In this document: piece by piece, positions 57,755 through 64,000 of the stretch | Numbering within the stretch: position 1 is the first letter of the stretch | How the letters are laid out: every line of letters starts with the position of its first letter | Source of the DNA: Suillus spraguei | Taxonomy: Eukaryota; Basidiomycota; Agaricomycetes; Boletales; Suillaceae | NCBI GenBank assembly: GCA_016800925.1 | Contig: JABCPU010000072.1 | Coordinates: 1 to 64,000, forward strand | Direction of reading: 5' to 3' | Length of the DNA: 64,000 nt | Translations under genes and position numbers: made by a program | Notes under the pieces: generated by a model | Told to the model about the DNA's origin: nothing | What the model saw: the letters and a program-made list of their open reading frames with translations, nothing else | Database searches by the model: none

Positions 57755-58616
57755 TGTTCCATGATGCTTTGGTCCATGATGTGACCCTTGAAATTATTTC
57801 ATCTCCAGTCCGGACTCTCAAGCTCAAGTCGTTGACGCGCAGGCGCTAATAGTACTAACAAACGTCGAACTTATTTTTCAGACCTACTATGGCCAGCCTA
57901 GAGTTCTCTCTCGAGCTGTGGCACGTTCAAAAACCAGTTCGCACCATCACAGAGGCCGCTCATCGCTGTAGTTTGATCACGAGACTATACTTTTGCGGTA
58001 TTTGACAGCCCACCACATTGTCAATGCGGTAGAGGCGGGGCGACTGAAAGCCTGCCACCTGACTACAATCGATAGCCATGTAAAAGTGAATCCAAGTCAG
58101 CGCCTCAGTGATGGAATCTAAAACTCATCAGTCTCGCTGCTAAAGACCTTACTGCCCTTATTCGATAACCGGACCTGCGCACAAACAATATTTTGCATCC
58201 GGTGCTCTGCGTCGTTGACATCGTGTTGCTTTGTGAGTTCACCAGAACGCGAGTCATGGCCACTGGACACTTTGCTCTTCCCGTCTTCGGCGCATTCAGA
58301 TAGACTTCCGCCAGCCTGGACATGTACAAGTGCGGAGGAGGCATGAGGCAAGAATTGTATCTGCGTTCTACGACGGTGTTTTACATTTTTTGACAGTCTG
58401 AGTTAAAGATGGTTGAAACTTCCTCTAGTCCTGCTCTATAGAAGCCAGTGTTTGGGGAGACAGCTAATTATAAGATCTACCTTTGTTTATTTCCACTGCA
58501 ATCACGTTGACCCGCTGGTCGTGCAAGATCTTCACCACCGTCACTACTAGTATTAGTAGCATTTAGTTTTCCTTTTTTTTGGCATCATTCCCTCCACGCT
58601 CGTATTACTCGTGCTC
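57755..58616. other. Inter-receptor spacer
   Basis: Shared 3' flank (57770-57850) and a block resembling 47930-48070 and 53750-53940. No gene supported. Confidence 0.4.
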
Positions 58617-58640
58617 ATATATAACTCGCACCAATCGCAC
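58617..58640 (+). promoter_or_regulatory. TATA-box-like element
   Basis: CATATATAACTCGC lies about 35-45 bp upstream of the ATG at 58661. Confidence 0.35.
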
Positions 58641-58660
58641 GTCTCTCCCGATCTCGTATC

Positions 58661-58960
58661 ATGTCGTATGAGATTCGGGCTCAGAAGGTCTGTCCCTCTA
58701 CGTCCGGGCTTTTCGTTTTTTCAATTCCAAATACCGAACCCAAAATGCTTCGTTGCAGACTGCGTATCCAGATATCAAGTTGGTCAATGATCTGCTTGAT
58801 ATGCGGCGCCTGCAAAGAAGCAATGACGCTAAAATATTTCTCATGGTAAGGAATTTGATGGTTTCAAGTTCAAGTCGTACCTATAGAGAACGCTTGTGGA
58901 TAGGATGTTTGGCTCTTCTTGGATCGGATATGAATCTCTGATTTGTTTTCCGCGCTCGGC
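58661..58960 (+). CDS. Small ORF duplicated with the receptors; possible upstream exons or gene relic
   Basis: Not recognised. From ATG 58661 (MSYEIRAQK) a candidate 65-bp intron (GTCTGT...TTGCAG) joins to TAYPDIKLVNDLLDMRRLQ and then RSNDAKIFLM. Then follows a reading equivalent to REFDGFKFK, which needs one extra base here but is open in the 48.2-kb copy. The same block is found 600-750 bp upstream of the receptor starts at 48.86, 54.91 and 59.46 kb. It could be the end of a small neighbouring gene carried along by duplication, or an N-terminal exon set of the receptors. Confidence 0.35.
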
Positions 58961-59458
58961 TGCCAGCCTTGACTCAGATCGAGGATCTATCAACTGAGTA
59001 ACATAATCCACAAATACTAATGTTGATCAATCCAGCGCAGTTATCCTAGGGGATTCACATATATTTAGTTCACCTCTGAGTACCATCATCGACATGGTTC
59101 TACCTGATTCACTAACTGTTGTGTAATCATGGCGGTGATAGTGTGGCGGGCTGCACAGCAACCTCGTGTCCTCCTGCAAGCACTAGACGCCGTCTCGAAA
59201 GCTTACTCGTTCCACAACAATCCAGCAAGTTTTCTGTACCAGAACTGATTGAAATAACATTCCGTCTTCATTACGCTTCACACTCTCCATCAACCAACAG
59301 CTGGGTCGTTGTGCGACCAAGTCTTACAAGTTTCGATTCAGATCTTCGTACGTCGTTCGTCCAGAAAACTATCACCCAGATTATTTCTAACCACACTCTC
59401 AAACCTGACCAGTACTTTCAGTTGGTTCATTGCTTCTCGCATATCATAATCTTCATCA

Positions 59459-62400
59459 ATGAACGACGACCACTGTCAGTATTCCATCTCTTATCTCTCG
59501 CATGCTCCCTCACATCTTTGACAGCCCTTAAAGGAAGTTGGGCGAGATTGTCCCAGGTCGCTGTTAAAGGTGCTCAGTATAACTCCCCTGAACGTCATCC
59601 CCACCCGAAATGTTTGGAAGGAACCCGGGTGGATCTTCTCAAATACATCTACGGATGCCTGGACGATCCAGATAAGAATCAGCTTATTTGGCTGCATGGC
59701 ACGGCTGGTGTCGGAAAGTCTTCCGTTGCGTTTACAGTCGCTGAAAAGATGAGAGATCTAAAAGTGACCGAAGAGACGAATGTCGAAATGCGGCTCGGAG
59801 GAACATTCTTTTTCTCGCGCGAGAAAACGGAACGTCGCACGGCTGGATATTTTTTTGCCACACTTGTCTACCAGCTTGCCACCAGATTTTCAAGCATTCA
59901 GGAGTATGTGAGCAGAGTTATCCGCGACAACCCCGCTCTACTAGATCCCGACACCCCTCTCCGCGACCAGATGGAGGCTCTTTTTCTTAAACCTCTCCGA
60001 TCGCTTCAACCCAGATTACACGGCTGTCTGCCTTTGTCGTTTGTTGTTGATGCTCTTGATGAATGTACATCCGAAGACGAGGTTGCCGATCTCATCCTTT
60101 CCCTTGCGCGGGCTCTCCGTGATCCTGATCTGCCCGTTACTCACATCCTACTCACCAGTCGCTCGGAATCGCATATTAGCGAAGTCTTTCAGAATGACGA
60201 CGTGCGTGCGTTGGTGCGCGAGATACCCGTGAGAACTTCTGGGGAGGGTGGTATGATCTCATTAGATGGCGCAGACGTTGATAACGACATCTGTACGTTC
60301 TTGCGGCACTCCTTTACAAAGCTGGGAAGTCGCCATCGCGACTTCCCTCAGCCATCGGAAGGTGACCTTGCGAAGCTGGCGAGCAGAGCGGGAAGACGTT
60401 TTATCGTGGCGTCTACGATGATGAAGTTTATTATCAACGATGAAGACAGTGATCCCCGCGACCGGTTGAACCTGATGCTTGACCTGACGAGCAAGCTGCT
60501 ACTAGGAACAGAGGTGTACAAGTTATACGACCTCATCCTCTCCACATGTACCGACCCCAAGCGGGCATACCTGCACTTGTCCCTCGTTGCTGCCCTCGCA
60601 GACCCACTGCCCATATCGCAAATCTCAACACTTCTTGGCCCTGGGTTGGGCAGGGATGTGCAGACAACGCTGATTCAGCTACGGTCTGTCATGGATATCC
60701 GACAGACAGTGCCCTCCCCGTGAATATCTATCACTCGTCCATTCGCGACTATGTTTCCGACCTGTCAAACTGCAGCCTCCCTCAAGTACGCGATATCGGA
60801 TCACCTCACCCTCACACCCTACTCGCACGTTCCTCTCTCCGGTTGATGATGGGGATTCCAAAAAGCACGGCTCTCTTGGATGCACTCTCAGAGCTGAAGA
60901 AGCAAAGCAAAGCTATGGAACCTGAGGACCCCCATAAGTTAAAAGAGTCATTAGCGTTTCTTGTTCAGTCACCCAAACCACTGTCAGCTGTCATCTGTAT
61001 GCTATGGCTTCGAGGAGATCGCAGTTCAGATCTACAATCCTGGCTGGGGACTGTGAATGGGCATGCCTGGCTGCAGACCCAAGGGGGACGAGACTGGTTA
61101 CAGATCCTGAGTGGACAAGAGTGGATGAAGACCCAAGGAGGACGAGAGTGGATGAAGACCCAGGGAGGACGAGAGTGGCTGCAGACCCAGGGAGGACGAG
61201 AGTGGCTGCAGACACAAGGACCAGACTGGCTGTGGACAGAGGGAGGACAAGACTGGATGAACACAAGGGAAGGGAACTACTGGCTGTCATGCCTGGTAAA
61301 TGACCGGATGCAGGCCCGGGAAGACGATACCGTATGCAGACTCCGAGAGGACAAGACCTGCTGCAGACACGAGACCGTATGCAGACTCAGGGAGGACAAG
61401 ACTGGCTGCAGACCCAGGAAAAACGAGACTGGCTGCGGACCCAGGGAGGACGATGCTGGCTGCGGACCCAGGGAGGACGAGACTGGCTGCAGACCCAGCA
61501 TGGGGAAGACTGGCTGCAGACCCAGGAAGGACGAGACTGGCTGCGGAAACAGGGTGGACTGCAGACCAAGGGAGGACGAGACTGGCTGTTAGGCCAAGGT
61601 GGGAGAGACTGGCTGCAGACCCAGGAAGGACGAGACTGGCTGCAGACCCAGGAAGGACAAGACTGGCTGCAGACCCAGGCAGGACAAGACTGGCTGCAGA
61701 ACGAGGGAGGACGAGATTGGCTGCAGACCGAGGAAGGACAAGACTGGCTGCAGACCCGGGATGGACGATACTGGCTGCAGACCCAGGCAGGACAAGACTG
61801 GCTGCAGACCCGGGGTGGATTGCGGACCCAGGGCGGACGACACTGGCTGCAGACCCAGGCAGGACAAGACTGGCTGGAGACTTCGGAAGCACTAGACTGG
61901 CTGGAGACCCAGGGTGGGCAAGACTGGTTGCAGACCCCGTATGCGCGACAATGGCTTCAGACCCTGAATGGGCAATACTGGCTAGACACCCTGGAAGGAC
62001 GAGACTGGCTGCGGAACCTGGGTGGACGAGACTGGCTGTTGAGCCAGGGTGGGGGAGAGTGGCTGAAGACCTGGATGGGACGACAGTGGCTGGAGAGCCA
62101 GCAAGGACGAGACTGGCTGCAGACCGAGGGAGGAGGAGACTGGCTGCAGACCCAGGCAGGACGAGACTGGCTGCAGACACAGGATGGACAAGACTGGCTG
62201 CAGACCCAGGGAGGACAAGACTGGCTGCAGACCCATGGAAGACGAGCCCGGCTGCAGACCCAGGAAGGACGAGACTGGCTGCAGACCCAGGGAGGACGAG
62301 ACTGGCTGCAGACCCAGGGTGGGCAAGACTGGGTGCAGACACCGTATGGGCGACAATGGCTTCAGTCCCCGTGTGGGCGAGACTGGCTGCAAACTCCCCA

Positions 62401-62895
62401 CGGTCAAGCATGGCAATCAACTCTGCGGCCTCCGTCTGGGTAACAATGGAAGAATTTTCGAGGATATCGGAAGTAATTAACGAATATATCGTTACCAGTA
62501 ACGCATCTTTACTGCCAGCTTTTCAAGTCATCCAGCATCTCAAGACCTTGCCAGATTTCTTAATGTTTCCAGTTTGCCTGGCATTAAGACACACCGTCTC
62601 TGCAAAGCAGGCTCTCTATTTACCAGACAGGGAGATAATCCATGCTATGAATACGTTTGAGAGTTTCGCCAACGAAGCACTGGAACGCAGTCAAGCAGCT
62701 TCCGGCGCCCTCAAGTACGCCTGTCACAACTGGGCCATACATCTCTCGCGTGTCCTCAATCCATGGGATGACACGCTCAATCATATATTCCATGCTTTTT
62801 TGAATGGTCATATGGTCCCCTGGTTGGAAATGCAGTGGTGCTTGAAGGGTTGCGGTCTTGCCTTGCCATTTTATCTGAAGGGCAGAAATTTGTGT
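59459..62895 (+). pseudogene. NACHT receptor copy 4, ~50 repeats, several single-base indels
   Basis: Collinear with the intact receptor: GTAGVGKSSVAF, LSFVVDALDE, HILLTSRSE, YHSSIRDYVSD, array, YACHNWAIHL. Differences from the intact copy that break the frame are: a 2-base longer GT...AG segment (59479-59524), one missing C near 60700 (MDIPTDS context), one missing G near 61323 inside the array, one missing C near 62424 (STPAASVW context) and one missing base near 62850 (CLKGLRS context). An unusual block at 61205-61330 includes WMKTQGGRE units and a non-repeat insertion (NYWLSCLVNDRMQ). The pattern of single-base deletions could be real decay or consensus errors. Confidence 0.78.
61047..62415 (+). 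repeat. 27-bp repeat array, ~50 units (copy 4)
   Basis: Same unit as the other arrays. It contains variant units (WMKTQGGRE, WLETQGGQD, WLQTPYGRQ) and one deletion that shifts the frame. Confidence 0.85.
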
Positions 62896-63420
62896 AGGTG
62901 TGTTTTAATCATTCAAGTAGCCACAACTGATGTCGCCTTATGTTCCATGATATTTAGTCCATGATGTGACCCCTTGGAATTATCTCGTCTTCATTCCGGA
63001 CCCTCAGGCTTGAGCCGTTGACGCGCAGCCCGGCATTATTATGTAGTACTCACCAATGTCCCCTCTGCGTCCGAGCTTGTTACTTTTTAATTCCAAAAGC
63101 CGCAGCCAGAAGCCTTCCCCCACCGCACCACGAAAGCGGGGCTTTCATGATGAAATACCTCACTCAGCTTTCTCTCATTCCCATTCACGCTCTTCTCGCC
63201 GTCTTGCAAGTGTGCACATTCAATAAAATTAGTATTGCATCTTCTCCTTCTATTAATTTTACCTACTTCGTCAGACATCCCCACGGCCATCGTACAAAGC
63301 TTAAAGTCCTTTGGGGTCGAAGACCCTACCTATATCGGACATATGTAGCCATCTTTGACGCACGCTCCCGGTTTCAATCGTCCGTACAATATTATTTCTG
63401 TATGCAACTCTTTCCTACAT
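62896..63420. other. Downstream flank of the cluster
   Basis: Begins with the shared 3' flank (TCCATGATGTGACCCC). A plus-strand frame at 63148 starts with a hydrophobic leader (LTQLSLIPIHALLAVLQV) but has no other support. Confidence 0.35.
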
Positions 63421-63471
63421 GATCTGAAGAAATATGAAAAGCAGAATTCCTCGTTGAAGTCGTTTACTCAC

Positions 63472-64000
63472 GTAATCATGAACGTCGTCCTTCTGGAAGC
63501 TTGGAGCAGATGACTGTGACATCACACCCTTTGATGCGACATCGGGCGAATCATCAACGTTGATCATGAAGTCACCGTCATCCAAGCCGACGTCCGGTAT
63601 GAACTGTCCATTCAGCGACCTGTCTTCGTGCGACCCACGGCTCTCGTCATCTGGAAGGCCTGGATGCATAGAATGTTTCGGCCGACAGACAGATTCCGGT
63701 AAATCGCGATAAGCGCGAGTCGTGTTTGCAGTGAAATGTGAATTGGCTTGATATGCACGACGTGGTGTCACAGAAGACGGGGGCATGCGTTCAGGGACTA
63801 GATACCGGAAGTGGTATGTGGCAGAGAAGATAAGCACGGGGCGTTGACGGCCCAAGTGTCTTGGCAAACGAGGCGCTGGGTCTGCAGGACAGTACACATC
63901 GTGAAGGATGGTGTATATGGTAGGGTCTTTGGGGGATGATCATACGTCCGTTTTGTGTCCAGGTCAGAAAGCACGAACCTCGTGATTTGCGCAATATCTC
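63472..64000 (-). CDS. Partial gene running off the right edge, unknown product
   Basis: Minus-strand exon ending at a GTGAGT donor (63471) after DDVHDY. The reading includes DLDTKRTYDHP, then DPTIYTILHDVYCPADP, RHLGRQRPVLIFSATYHFRYL, and an acidic Ser-rich part (LDDGDFMINVDDSPDVAS). A single base appears to be missing in the C run opposite 63931-63935, which otherwise joins both halves smoothly. I do not recognise the family; the 5' end is outside the window. Confidence 0.5.

Noticed and set aside
61287..62420. Minus-strand 377-codon frame and extra plus frames over the copy 4 array
   Set aside because: Same explanation: shadows of the 27-bp repeat.
63018..63422. 134-codon plus-strand ORF after the cluster
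   Set aside because: No motif, no upstream conservation, and composition like the surrounding spacer.

Overview
The window looks like nuclear DNA of a mushroom-forming basidiomycete (Agaricomycetes). Introns are short (mostly 44-66 bp) with GT-AG ends. The gene families fit: fungal NACHT receptors, an A1 aspartyl-protease-like protein, a GH92 mannosidase, a PAQR receptor and TAF12. There is also a dense load of LTR, hAT, Harbinger, LINE and DDE-type elements. All family calls come from reading the sequence; no search was run.

Layout. 1-2.5 kb: a possible small secreted peptide and a proline-iminopeptidase-like hydrolase with two single-base frameshifts. 2.7-5.2 kb: a decayed NACHT receptor on the minus strand between two LINE 3' tails. 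5.3-8.0 kb: a large membrane-anchored protein of unknown function (gene A), whose paralogue (gene B) lies inverted at 28.4-31.3 kb. 8-12 kb: gene-poor. 12.2-23.7 kb: a transposon nest. It holds a Harbinger remnant, a solo LTR with a perfect target duplication, a DDE transposase gene cut into pieces by a stack of related long solo LTRs (one nested inside a reversed copy of itself), and a copia remnant. 25.9-39.8 kb: mostly ordinary genes: an aspartyl-protease-like gene lacking its first catalytic motif, gene B, GH92, peptidyl-tRNA hydrolase, PAQR receptor and TAF12. 40.0-40.35 kb: three tRNA-like tandem units.

40.8-62.9 kb is the striking part: a tandem cluster of five related NACHT (NLR-like) receptor copies. 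One is uninterrupted (1505 aa, 48855-53372). Between its NACHT module and its C-terminal helical region it carries about 88 copies of a 9-residue repeat with a near-invariant tryptophan (consensus WLQTQGGRD, a 27-bp DNA repeat). Two paralogues carry about 26 and 50 units and are broken by a stop or indels. A fourth is split by a hAT transposon and has lost the array completely. The fifth is a 5' fragment. I do not recognise this repeat as one of the usual fungal NLR sensor repeats (WD40, ANK, TPR). I regard the family as the best candidate here for an undescribed, fast-evolving recognition system.

Two processes shape the window. CpG-to-TpG-type changes (CGA to TGA stops, degraded target duplications) mark the elements and also one receptor. 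Single-base indels, several in homopolymer runs, interrupt otherwise well-conserved genes, and these could be real decay or assembly error.
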